Part shown: positions 43,081-52,839 of the stretch, in pieces
How the letters are laid out: the number at the start of each line of letters is the position of its first letter
How positions within the stretch are numbered: position 1 is the first letter of the stretch
Source: Cyrtodaria siliqua
Taxonomy: Eukaryota; Mollusca; Bivalvia; Adapedonta; Hiatellidae
Reading direction: 5' to 3'
Length of the DNA stretch: 64,000 nucleotides
Assembly: GCA_037043455.1 (NCBI GenBank)
Contig: JAWPHD010000236.1
Location: 62,001 to 126,000, forward strand
Notes under the pieces: model-generated
The model's input: the letters and a program-made list of their open reading frames with translations, nothing else
Database searches by the model: none
What the model was told of the DNA's origin: nothing
Position numbers and translations under genes: made by a program

Positions 43081-43960
43081 TAATCTCAAAGTTTAAGAGC
43101 ATTGGGGGATTGCCAAACGACGATTTCACGAAGCTTTACGATACAATGGTTTGGCCTATCATCAGCTACGGCGCCTCGGTATGGGGAACAAAGGAATTCT
43201 CAACAATCAATGCAGTACAGAATCGGGCATGTCGGTTATTCCTCGACGTCGGGAAGTATACGCCGAACGCAGCAACTAATGGAGATATGGGGTGGCCTAT
43301 ACGAAACAATGGAAAACCGTTCTGCAGCATTGGTTTAGGCTCAACAATATGGACGAAACTAGAATCAATAATCATGTTTTTAAATGGACATATCGCTTAA
43401 AATCAAAATGCAAAAATTGGTGTTTTAGAACAGACACATTAGTGCGTGGTACCTTAAATATTAATATTTGTTGTGATACATTGTATAATAAAAGTGATAT
43501 ACGCGATATAATAAACTCAATTCAGAGCAAATTATTTGATAACTATAAAACAAACTGGCTTTCTACTGTAAATTCTGAAAATGGTGTTACAAATCGCGGA
43601 AATAAGTTACGAAAGTACAAGTTGTTTAAAATGCACTATGAAACCGAAGAATATGTGACCATGAACATTAAAAGGAGCCATAGAAGTGCGTTGGCAAAGT
43701 TCAGATGTGGCGTCGCTCCTTTAAAAATTGAGACAGGTAGATACCAAGCCTTATCGGTAGAACAAAGAACCTGTTTTAATTGTCAGACTTTTGTGGAAGA
43801 TGAATCTCACGTGTTGTTAAACTGTCCACTCTATGATAATATAAGACAATCTTTATTTGCAAAAGCAGAGGAACTCAATGCAAACTTTGTGGCTTATAGT
43901 GATATTCAGAAAAGTTTTCTTTTCTATTGTCTCAGAAAAACATGATTGTATGTGCAAGTG
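43081..43960 (+). pseudogene. LINE B C-terminal region with zinc finger
   Basis: KLYDTMVWPIISYGASVWGT and AVQNRACRLFLDVGKYTPNA in one frame, then after a shift FRLNNMDETRINNHVFKWTY, and MNIKRSHRSALAKFRCGVAP, RTCFNCQTFVEDESHVLLNC: the C-x2-C..H-x4-C finger is intact. It ends with a stop at 43943. This end probably binds the LINE RNA or target. Confidence 0.85.
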
Positions 43961-44388
43961 CCAAAGCCTGCTTTGATATTTTGAATACTCGAAGGAACCT
44001 ATTATACCCTTACTAGTGCTTTCATTTTGTTTTTATATAAATCATCTTAAAATACATGAATGTGTATATAATATTAACTATGTACAAAGATTTAGTTTAT
44101 ATAGTGGTTTTAAAAGGCATCTTAAATAATTGTTATTTTAACTCAAGAAAGGAATCATATTTTACTGTTAATGTATCTATGTGAATTTAATGTTTTATTT
44201 GTACATGTCATGTTATGTTTTTTTTAAAATAATCCAGTCTCGCATAACTCAATATAATGAGTGGTTTTGTACATGCAAATATTTTATAATAATCATGCTA
44301 TGTGTTTTATTATATTCTTATATAATGTACTGTACAAAAGTGAGACTTTAATAAATAATATGTCTGTCTGTCTGTCTGTCTACAATAT

Positions 44389-44800
44389 TATTAAAACTGA
44401 TTTCTCGTTTGAAAAATATGTTGATAGTGTTACAATTAATAAACATAGATTGTCGTTAACTAGATTTAGATGTTCTGCACACAACTTAGCTATCGAGGAA
44501 GGAAGGTATAGGAATGTCACTAGAGAGAATAGGTTGTGTACATTTTGTAATATGAACGTCATTGAAAATGAATATCCCTTTCTGCTAGCATGTCCTTATT
44601 ATAGAGAATTAAGAAACATGTGCATACCAAGACATTATTGCAGCTGGCCAAATATGCATACTTTTAAATCTCTGGTCGGCACGAAACAAATTAGTCCATT
44701 AAAAATTTTAGCAAAATATATTTATCTGGCAAACCAGAAACGAGAACAAAGTATTATTTTGGAATAGCGGTACAGTTATAAATAATAAGCGTTAATAATT
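44389..44800 (+). pseudogene. LINE A 3' portion (C-terminal zinc finger and 3' end)
   Basis: Continues LINE A after the LINE B insertion: FSFEKYVDSVTINKHRLSLT, RFRCSAHNLAIEEGRYRNVT, RLCTFCNMNVIENEYPFLLA then CPYY. The usual His of the C-x2-C..H-x4-C finger is Pro here (EYPF for EYHF). The frame is open to the stop at 44765-44767. Confidence 0.85.
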
Positions 44801-45143
44801 ATATGTAAACATGGTGTGATTCTAGCCCATATGCTAATTGAATAGCTTACCTTCATGCCATGTATAGTACTATTCCACTATCCGTTAATGATCGTCAATT
44901 AGAAAACAAATAATCCATTTAAATTATTTACTATAGAATTGTAACACATACCACGTGACAGAGATATACCACGTGACACAAAGGTGTGAAATTGATGTTT
45001 TGGTGAGCTCCGAGCAAATCAGTGATAAAAGTGTTATTTTGTGGATTTTTATGGATATTTTTACGATATTTTAGATGATAAAGGTATTGTTATACAGGCC
45101 ATAAGGGTCTATATGATTACCAGTAAGTATACGGTCTACTTAC
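44801..45143. other. Sequence between LINE A end and candidate minus-strand exon
   Basis: Includes two CCACGTGAC blocks 20 bases apart (44952, 44972). The last part, read on the minus strand, starts with a strong donor GTAAGTAGACC (45133-45143). Confidence 0.35.
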
Positions 45144-45230
45144 CTGATCGGTAATGCTCTCGTCCTCGTACTGTTCCTGTCCGTATAGGTCTGAGACGTC
45201 TGGATAGGTTGGTGGTTGCAAACGAAGAGA
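45144..45230 (-). CDS. Candidate exon of the minus-strand host gene
   Basis: On the minus strand the frame reads RGSLRLQPPTYPDVSDLYGQ then EQYEDESITDQ, followed directly by a consensus donor CAG|GTAAGT. The acidic, Tyr/Pro-rich text has balanced codon use. It ends in phase 0, compatible with the exon at 35062-35258. The 5' limit is uncertain: a TGA sits at 45237-45239 and no good acceptor is seen, so the start given is the most upstream plausible one. Confidence 0.35.
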
Positions 45231-45599
45231 GCCTCTTCACATGGTCACTGTTGGTCCTACGTCACACTTGATGTTGATTGGATCGTAGTATAGACCCGAG
45301 AATACCGGGAGAGGTCAGTTGTACTGTCAGAGGCCCAGCTGAGGTGGTTGACATTAATTGACCAGTACAACAGTATGATCTTACTTCGTTCTAAGTAAAA
45401 ATTGTGAAACATACAAAACAAATGAGTTATTTGACAAAATCTGTTTCACCTGTTCCACGATAGATAATTTGGCATAATCCTGCTTTATTCCTCACGGGGA
45501 AGAAAGTTTTCTCAGAACAAATCATTCCTTAAAATAGTACTTCCGGTTGTGTTTCTCTGGATCATGATCACTCAGACGCATTGTTTAAGCGAATGACAT

Positions 45600-47115
45600 A
45601 ACTTCTGTGTCTGTTTATTGTAAAACATGGGGTTTAAAAGTGAAATCGGCGAAAACTAAAATTGTTTTATTTTGTAAAAGTCGGAGAGGCTTGAGTGATC
45701 CTCCAAATTTTTATTTTGACGATAGTGTGTTGGAAGTTGTTGATAGCTTCTCTTATCTCGGTGTACAATTTGCATTTAATGGCTATTTTGGTCAAACTAA
45801 GAAAAGATTAGTGGACCAAGCAAGAAAAGCTATGTATTCCTTAATTAATAAAGCCAGACAATTGTTGTTACCACTTGATTTGCAACTACATTTGTTTGAT
45901 GCTATGGTTGTGCCCATACTTTCGTATGGATAAGATGTCTGGGGTATAGAAGATATAAAAAGTATAGACCAATTTCAGTCTTAATACTGTAAATTTATTC
46001 TAAACTTGAAACAAACTTCACCGAATTGTATGTTGTATGGTGAGCTTGGAATATTTCCGATTTCATTACACATAAGAAGTAGAATACTTAATTACTGGTG
46101 TAAACTAATACATGCTAAAGAAACCAAAATATGCAATTTGCTATATAGAATGGCTTATTGTCTTCATAAAAACAACATAATTAAATTTCCATGGATACAA
46201 TTTGTTGAAAAGTCACTCAACGAACTTAGACTGTCTAATTACTGGTTAGATCAGAAAGTTTATAGCCCGGATTATTTTAGAAAATTAGTTAAGAGTCGCA
46301 TAAGACTGGTGTAAACTAATTCGTTCAATCTTGGAATAGTGATATGCAAAGTCTAAGTAAATGTTTAAACTATAGAATATATAAGAAATAGTTTGTTTTT
46401 TAGCAGTATTTTAATATTTTGCCATTTGGTTTGTCTAATACTTTATGTAAATTCCGTTGCATGAATCATAAAATGCCTGTAGAAAAGGGAGACATTTAAA
46501 CATAGAAAGAAATCTACGCACATGTACACTTTGTAATGCTCATTTGTTGGGTGATGAATTTCACTAATTGTTTATTTGTAAACACTTTGCAAGTGACAGG
46601 AAAAATATATTGGTCAGTATATTTATAAAAATCCAAATTCTGTTAAATATGAGCTATTAATGAATAGTAAAGATAAGAATACATTATTAAAATTAGCCAG
46701 ATTTTGTGAACTCATTCTTAAAGCTTATAAATAACTGGATATAGTTCTGCTCAAAGCCTGATAGAAAAAAATGTTTCTTTCATCTCAAAACAAATAGATA
46801 TTCACTTTGCACATATATATAGTTGATGTAATATGAATGTATACACTCATTCTGCATATGCTATGCTTATTAGTTATATAAAAAATACAATAAAAAAAAC
46901 CAGATAGCAAAAATACCTTACTAAACATGTAAATTAGGATTCACCCATTATTCATTCTAGTCATTTCATTCTTGTACATATTGATGGTTGGTTGTGTGAT
47001 GGTTATGTGATTATGTGTATTGTTATGTAAATAGTTCTGTTATGTAAATAGTTTTGTTATTGTTCTGTTTTCTTGTTATATCAGATGCTCTTAATGAGCC
47101 TTGAATAAATAACAT
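45600..47115 (+). pseudogene. LINE A-family fragment (thumb to 3' end)
   Basis: Starts after the RT core: TWGLKVKSAKTKIVLFCKSR, SFSYLGVQFAFNGYFGQTKK, LFDAMVVPILSYG-stop-DVWG, MLYGELGIFPISLHIRSRIL; then after frame breaks RTCTLCNAHLLGDEFH with a C-x2-C..H pattern (46515-46570). The 3' UTR ends near GAGCCTTGAATAAATAACA. In-frame stops at 45932 and 45981 and several frameshifts. 5'-truncated copy of the family at 37030 and 35755. Confidence 0.8.
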
Positions 47116-47179
47116 TGTGGTAATCCAGGCTATTCGTAGTGGCTATTCGTAGTACGTCCATACGTGTTACTATATTATA

Positions 47180-47940
47180 CTCCTGCTGTATTCCCCGGGG
47201 AATAACGTTTCTAAGCTAAAATATAACCGGCAATGCGGACAAATTTCTTCATAAACACATATGCCATTTATTCCGTAATGTTTCTTCAGACAACGGTACA
47301 TAATGTACTGAATCGCATTACACTATATTTCGGTTTTACCCCTAAAAAGTTTATTCCCCGGGGAATAAAGCAGGAGTATATATAGAGCGGCGACGTTTTG
47401 AAATAACTGATTTCATGTAGCATTCGTGCCTTGCCAGGGAGAGAATGGCCCTGGAAAAGGGTTTTCTTTGGGGGCGTAATGCATCAGAAAATGGGGCTTG
47501 GTACTGTTTTGGGGAAGTGTCTTAAAATGCGCTATGACGGAATGAATCGCATTACACTATAATTCGGTTTTACCTCTGAAAAGTTTATTCCCCCGGGGAA
47601 TAAAGCAGGAGTATATATAGAGCGGCTACGTTATGAAATAAGTGATTTAATGTAGCACTCGTGCCTTGCGAGGGAGAGAATGGCCCTGGATAAGGGTTTT
47701 CTTTGGGGGCGTAATGCATTAGAAAATGAGGCTAGGTACTGTTTTGGGGAAGTGTCTTAAAATGCGCTATGACGTAATGAATCGCATTACACTATTTTCC
47801 GGTTTCACCCCTAAAAAGTTTATTCCCCGGGGAATAAAGCAGGAGTATATATAGAGCGGCGAACTTTTGAAATAAGTCATTCCATGTAGCATTAGTGCGT
47901 TGCGAGGGAGAGAATGGCACCGGAAAAGGGGCTACATCTG
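47180..47940. repeat. Left compound arm of the Merlin-like element
   Basis: Units of ~235 bp start with AATCGCATTACACTAT (47311, 47546, 47781). They contain TTTATTCCCCGGGGAATAAA (47350-47369; copies near 47189, 47585 and 47820) and GAGTATATATAGAGCGGC (47372, 47610 and 47843), then GGGAGAGAATGG and TGGGGAAGTGTCTTAAAATG. The TATATATA box faces the transposase gene and could act as a promoter, once per unit. Units differ by a few percent by eye. Confidence 0.8.
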
Positions 47941-48538
47941 CCACTGGTTGACAGGTGTACACAGTACACCTGAAGTGATTGAAGAAATTACAACACTGAG
48001 CATTTATCTGACACACGGAATGTCCACTGGCCTGTAGGGGAAACACATGTTAAGGACGCATTTCCCAACGCCACTTCGTGCTTGCACAAGCATGGAAAGC
48101 TTGAATATTCATACCGAGCAGGCATCATGGCTGATTAACTGAGGTATGTAAATTGAGGCCCGGTCTTAGTTTTCCATTTGTATAGCATTGGTATAAAGAA
48201 CGTAAGAACTGGTTAAGGAGACTTTGTAATTTACTTCAATGAACATGTTTGTATTCTGCATACAAAAATTATGCGGTATTTCTTAAGTGTTTCCATACCT
48301 GAAATCGCGGTATACCGCAATAAATACAACTTCCTTCAATCTGTCATTTCCAATGCTTCATTGTGTGGGCCTCAATATGTGGAGAACATTCGCTCCGACA
48401 TTATACGGCTAACAGTGATTTACAGTTACCTATAGAATTTCTCTCTCCTCCCCCCACCAAATACAATAGGCTGGAAATATGTAGTTAGGCATGATTTCGC
48501 TGCGATGAAGTTGTTGAACCAACCTGTGCACTTGCCAT

Positions 48539-49417
48539 TTGGCAACTATGGAGGCTAGTAATAGGAGTGGTGGTTGCTTTCGTGAGAGAATATTGGACGA
48601 ACGAGACATTTGCTTTCAGGATTTTCAAAATCCGTGGAATTTCTATTACCTCTTCATGTCCGATGAACTTACGGTACAAGAATGGTGCAGGGCAAATGGA
48701 TTATTGACCTCAAGTGTCGACTGCAAGTCCATCATTAAAGACGGCAATACGACGAAGCCATGTGGCGGTGCAATGTTTGTAAAGCAAAGAACGGGGAAGC
48801 CTGGCAACGCTACATTTCATTGTTCACTTAACCGTGGGCATGAACGCTCGGTATACTCTTTTTTTGAGAAGTCCCACCTAACCATTCCGGACGTCATATG
48901 CTTTGTTAAAAGCTATCTCGACAGTTGCAGCTTACAGCAGTGTTCAAAATTTGCTGGTGTTGCCTACGACTCAACTGCGGTTCGCTGGGCTTCATATATA
49001 CGGGAACTGTATAAGGTGTACTTCGAGAAGACTACGAAAACCAAAATGCTCACTGGTGAAGTTGGGATTGACGAATCACTGTTTGGCCGTAAGGTGAAAT
49101 ACCATAAGGGTAATCCCAATGCCGGATTAAAGGTTTGGGTGTTTGGACTTGTGGAGAGAACTACTAACACTTTAATTATGTATCCTGTGAGTGATCGGTC
49201 AGCAGACACACTGATACCGTTAATTAAACGACACGTTGCTCCGGGAGCCACTATATATTCAGATGGATGGTCGGCATACTGCAACCTCAATGAGCTTGGA
49301 TATAGGCACTTCACAGTGTTGCATAAGTACGCGTTTAAGAAGGTGTATGTCAACGTTGAAACAGGCAAGGTCATAGTGCACACCAACAGAATTGAAGGGG
49401 CGTGGAAACATGCTAAG
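48539..49417 (+). CDS. Merlin/IS1595-like transposase, exon 1
   Basis: Begins MATMEASNRSGGCFRERILD and runs 293 codons to donor AAG|GTAAGA at 49418. It has a Zn-ribbon-like N-terminal part (CKSIIKDGNTTKPCGGAMFV; TFHCSLNRGHERSVYSFFE), as in IS1595/ISXO2 relatives, then the catalytic domain: GEVGIDESLFGRK (first Asp), GATIYSDGWSAY (second Asp) and HTNRIEGAWKHAK (Asn-Arg-Ile-Glu block with the third acidic residue). These motifs define the Merlin superfamily, whose members cut and paste DNA. The start ATG is the first in the open frame. No stop is seen in this exon; damage is in exon 2. Confidence 0.85.
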
Positions 49418-49493
49418 GTAAGACATGACTGCATCACCTGTCGTAAGTAGTATATGAAATATCACAGTAGTGGAGGATATCAATACAGATATA

Positions 49494-50061
49494 TACTGAG
49501 CAACTCTTCTAACTAGACCATTTTTATTTTGCAATATTTTTTTTATTTTAAGTCGTACACAGTTAAAATGTATTACTCATACATTTGACCATTCACTCTG
49601 TATATGTGTAAAGAAAAACCGGGTCGATAGCTGTCACATTACCTCACACGAAATGCACGTGCGTTTTGTGAAAATTTGCATTGAATTGTCTCGTGCTAAT
49701 TTTTTATTTTTATAATCGAATTGTTATATCCAAACGATATCCACACAATAAAAACACAATATTTTAAAAATGCGAAGACTAAATATGGAAGAACGAGCGC
49801 GAGCAATAGGCATGGTCCAGGCTGGGATGTCTCACTATCAGGTATTGTAATTATTTGACTTACTTTTACGTTTCGAATTGCCCACTCGAATTGGAAAAAA
49901 TGAAATTGTGATTTTAAATTTCAATAAATTTTGTTGAAATTACGGAATAAAATGTGAAACATGTTAATATTGTTGTCTGTACAATTTCAGATAATTTCAC
50001 TCACTAATAAAGATTATAGAGCCGATTATATACGTAGTCTAGTAAGAAGAGTTGCTCAGTA
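49494..50061. mobile_element. TIR element nested in the Merlin intron (Tc1-like)
   Basis: Left ACTGAGCAACTCTTCTAACT, then AGAC, is inverted at the right as GTCTAGTAAGAAGAGTTGCT then CAGT; both ends are flanked by TA within TATATA runs, fitting a Tc1/mariner target. It carries a short HTH-coding exon (49770-49842). Spliced transcripts would remove the element together with the intron. Confidence 0.75.
49770..49842 (+). pseudogene. HTH-coding exon fragment in the nested element
   Basis: MRRLNMEERARAIGMVQAGM then SHYQ, followed by donor CAG|GTATTG. 'E-E-R-x-R-A-I-G-M-x-x-A-G-M-S' is the first helix-turn-helix of Tc1/mariner-like transposases. No catalytic part follows within the element, so it is a deletion derivative that kept its DNA-binding start and splice site. 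Confidence 0.6.
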
Positions 50062-50214
50062 TATATATATATACACTTGCAAGTACTCTGCACTTAATGA
50101 TAATTTGTACACACGTATTGCAACCCACAGCCCTGCATGTATGTAAACGGAATACAGTGTATGACACAATTTACCATTCATAAACACGTGCTCAATATAT
50201 ATATTTTTTAACAG

Positions 50215-50579
50215 GAGCACTTCAAGCGCATGTCAGGAACCAGATTAACACAATTCGAGGGCCATATGGCCGAGGTGATGTGGAGGTCCGACGTGAAAGG
50301 GAACTTGTACAGTCGTTTTTTTTAGCTCCTAAAATCCGTGTACACCCTCGATGCCCCACCCACGTACGGTTACTTCACCCCACTGTTCGACTCATGGAAC
50401 ATGCAAAGGAACATAGGTGAGGACGATACCCCTCTGCAACAGTGGGACATCGAACCGGCGGTGACTGATGCTGAGTCTGAGTGGTCGGATTCGGGTGCTT
50501 CAGACGGGTCATCTGGCAGGCTCAATCCGTACATCGTAACAACAGACGAGTATGATTTGCCCGTATTTCATGGAAAGAG
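50215..50579 (+). pseudogene. Merlin-like transposase, exon 2 (in-frame stop)
   Basis: After acceptor TTTTTTAACAG it continues in phase 0: EHFKRMSGTRLTQFEGHLAE, VMWRSDVKGNLYSRFF, stop TAG (50323-50325), LLKSVYTLDAPPTYGYFTPL. The frame is otherwise intact through an acidic tail (EPAVTDAESEWSDSGASDGS) to donor AG|GTACAT. One substitution (CAG to TAG is the simplest) would explain the stop. In related transposases FEGHLxExMWR lies just past the catalytic glutamate, so a stop here removes only the C-terminal part. Confidence 0.8.
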
Positions 50580-50807
50580 GTACATATTATTTGTAATTGT
50601 ATACCTATATTGCTTGGAAATATTGCCATGGATTTACGCCCTCTGAACGTATTTGCAATGGTGGTATGGTTTCATTTCAATGGCACTTCCATGTTACAGT
50701 AACTTTACATGGGATATGCATCTACTTCAATAATGTCTATTGAAAATGCTCCTTTTCATGCATGTGAAGGAGGAATATATTCATACATGTTTTCATCTAT
50801 TCCTCAG

Positions 50808-51051
50808 GGCAGTGAACAGAACAATTACAAAACGTGTGTACACACCCGTGCCTGAACATAGTAGTGATGAAGACTCTGTCGTGTTCCCGCCATTGAAGCC
50901 AGTGGCGAAATCCAGATGTGGTAAAGGCAATTCAGAAGATCCATCACCGCCGTTTATCTGCATCAGTGATTCCCCAATACTGTTTTCGCCCCACCGTAGT
51001 GAAGCACACACACCAGCGATGAAGCAAACGACATTGGATGCTATGTCTTGA
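50808..51051 (+). CDS. Merlin-like transposase, candidate exon 3 (acidic/basic tail)
   Basis: After acceptor TTCCTCAG it completes the split Arg codon of exon 2 and reads AVNRTITKRVYTPVPEHSSD, EDSVVFPPLKPVAKSRCGKG, up to TGA at 51049. Low complexity with charged patches. A second open frame (51038-51313), beginning near LFSGSALTDEEDDADVTIVD and ending in basic RKPSSKGTGKEKQKPVPAKV, may be a fourth exon or frameshifted continuation with a nuclear-localisation-like tail. Confidence 0.45.
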
Positions 51052-51535
51052 GTTGTTTTCAGGGTCTGCTCTCACTGATGAGGAAGACGACGCAGATGTA
51101 ACCATCGTCGATGCACCATCCGACCTACCAGCACCTGCAGCTCCACCGCATCCTATCGCAAGTGGCAGTGCAGCGTCCAGTATGGTGACCCGCAAACCTT
51201 CAAGTAAAGGGACAGGTAAAGAGAAACAAAAACCAGTGCCAGCAAAAGTGAAATCCAGGACAGACAGAGTTTGTCACCCGAAAGGATACGTGGAAGACAA
51301 GCAGCAGGAATAGGGCAAGCAGCGTGCGCCAAGAGGAAAAAATAATGTGAAGTGCAACCCCTATGCGAAATCAGCCTTCCAGTGGCAGTGGTCGTCAGAC
51401 GACGATGCCCTTGTCTAGAATTGTGCATTTATGTCTGTAAATATGTGCATAGACTGCAAACTGTAATGTGCAAGAAGCGCAACAGTGGTATGTAAGTGGG
51501 ATTGACATAAATGCAGTTGTAACATGGCAGTGGTA

Positions 51536-51550
51536 TTGTTAATAAAGCGT
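51536..51550 (+). promoter_or_regulatory. Polyadenylation signal of the transposase transcript
   Basis: AATAAA at 51541 in GTTAATAAAGCGTGACTTGC, about 230 bases after the last possible stop and just before the right arm starts. Confidence 0.5.
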
Positions 51551-51649
51551 GACTTGCATAATAACCGTTTTCATTTCCATTTTCACGATCAAACTGATGG
51601 CAGAGAAAACGTTAAGGTAACGACGCTTTCTTATTGGTTGTTAATCTAA

Positions 51650-52647
51650 CAAGTTTATTCCCCGGAGAATGAACTTTTTAGGATTAAAACCGAACATGTA
51701 GTGTAATTCGGTTCATTCCGTCATAGCGCATTTTATGACATTTTCCCAAGAAAGTACAAGCCGCATTTTCTGATGCATTACACTCCCAAAGAAAACCCTT
51801 TTCCAGGGTCATTCTCTCCCTGGCAAGGCACGCATGCTACATGAAATCACTTATTTCAAAACGTCGCCGCTCTATATATACTCCTGCTTTATTCCCCGGG
51901 GAATAAACTTTTTAGGGGTAAAACCGACATATAGTGAAATGCGATTCATTCCGTCATAGCGCATTTTAAGACACTTCCCCAAAACAGTACCAAGCCCCCA
52001 TTTTCTGATGCATTACGCCCCCAAAGAAAACCCTTTTCCAGGCCCATTCTCTCCCACAGGTGGCTGTATCGGTGTTGGATCTAAAAAAACAACAAAAAAC
52101 AAACAAAAACAGTTAGGTATCAAATGTTGACCAGACAGACTAACAAACCTTGTCTATAACTACGATACTCTGGGACAATTTTTTCAGGAAAACTTAAAAT
52201 ATGTTTGTTTTCAACAAATAACACGATGTTTTTATTTTATTTATTTTTATTTTTTATTTTTTTGTTTTTTTTATTTTTATTTTTTTAGTTCCCAACACCG
52301 ATACACCACCTGTGTTCTCTCCCTCGCAAGGCACGAATGCTACATGGAATCACTTATTTTAAAACGTCGCCGCTCTATATATACTCCTGCTTTATTCCCC
52401 GGGGAATAAACCTTTTAGGGGTAAAACCGAAATATAGTGTAATGCGATACATTCCGTCATGTGCATTCCGTCATGATAAGAAGCATGCATGTGTTATAAA
52501 TTGCGCTGAAATATGACTATTTATTATGTGCCGATGTCTGAAAAGAAATTACGGAATGAATCGCATTCATGTTTCTGAAGACATCCATCCACATTTCAGA
52601 TAATATTTTTGGTTACAAACTTTATTCCACGGGGAATAAAACAGGAG
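51650..52647. repeat. Right compound arm of the Merlin-like element
   Basis: Inverted version of the left arm: palindromes near 51660 (mutated, CCCGGAGAAT), 51893, 52394 and 52624 (CCACGGGGAAT), TATA-like CGCTCTATATATACTCCTGC at 51870 and 52370, and GGCAAGGCACG / GCAAGGCACGAATGCTACAT blocks. One unit is interrupted by a hAT-like MITE (52055-52314). Confidence 0.8.
52055..52314. mobile_element. hAT-like MITE, 260 bp, in the Merlin right arm
   Basis: CACAGGTGGCTGTATCGGTG at the left and CACCGATACACCACCTGTG at the right are terminal inverted repeats, flanked by an exact 8-bp duplication TTCTCTCC (52047-52054 and 52315-52322). Eight-base duplications and CA..TG ends fit hAT elements. Interior: A-rich and T-rich runs (52080-52110, 52230-52290). 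The empty site is visible in the neighbouring arm units. Confidence 0.85.
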
Positions 52648-52816
52648 CCATGGTCAAGAGTTTACATAGAAGAGTCGAGACCACTAGAAGCGAGAGTGAA
52701 CGATGCAAATATGATGACAGTCCTCAAAGAATTGGGCAAGAGTGACAAATACTTCATGACCAACAATGGTCGCCTGCTAAAGAAATCCAATAACAACGGA
52801 AATCGACAAAACCACT
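52609..52816 (+). pseudogene. LINE ORF1 C-terminal remnant fused to Merlin end
   Basis: The open frame starts in the Merlin terminus (MVTNFIPRGIKQ) and from about 52648 reads EPWSRVYIEESRPLEARVND, then stops at 52816-52818. The LINE part looks like an ORF1 C-terminus. The fused start is accidental. Confidence 0.5.
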
Positions 52817-52839
52817 AGGGGGGTATAAAGGCCGGTGTA

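Larger units (their letters stand above)
40651..44380 (+). mobile_element. LINE B, 5'-truncated, inserted in LINE A
   Basis: 3.73 kb, bounded by an 8-bp target duplication TACAATAT. It starts inside the endonuclease domain (5' truncation, as in target-primed reverse transcription), runs through RT and a C-terminal zinc-finger region, and ends with AATAAATAATA and a TGTC microsatellite tail (44361-44380). A second copy of the family lies at 52648-55720. Interrupted by a TIR element at 41873-42340. Confidence 0.85.
47180..52647 (+). mobile_element. Merlin/IS1595-like DNA transposon with compound terminal arms
   Basis: About 5.5 kb. The outer ends are inverted: CTCCTGCTGTATTCCCCGGG (47180 on) against the reverse of CGGGGAATAAAACAGGAG (ending 52647), and further in ATTCCGTAATGTTTCTTCAG / ATTCCGTAATTTCTTTTCAG. 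Each arm contains four CCCCGGGG-type palindromes and about three ~235-bp tandem units. A split IS1595/Merlin-type transposase lies between the arms on the plus strand. Two other elements have inserted inside. No target duplication is clear; the right end directly touches a LINE. Confidence 0.75.

Noticed and set aside
37030..47115. Exogenous virus or LTR retrovirus
   Set aside because: The reverse transcriptases sit with APE-type endonuclease and C-terminal zinc fingers, have no LTRs, gag, protease or integrase, and end in microsatellite tails: non-LTR retrotransposons.
48964..49437. 157-codon minus-strand frame
   Set aside because: Shadow of the Merlin-like transposase on the other strand, which has clear catalytic motifs.
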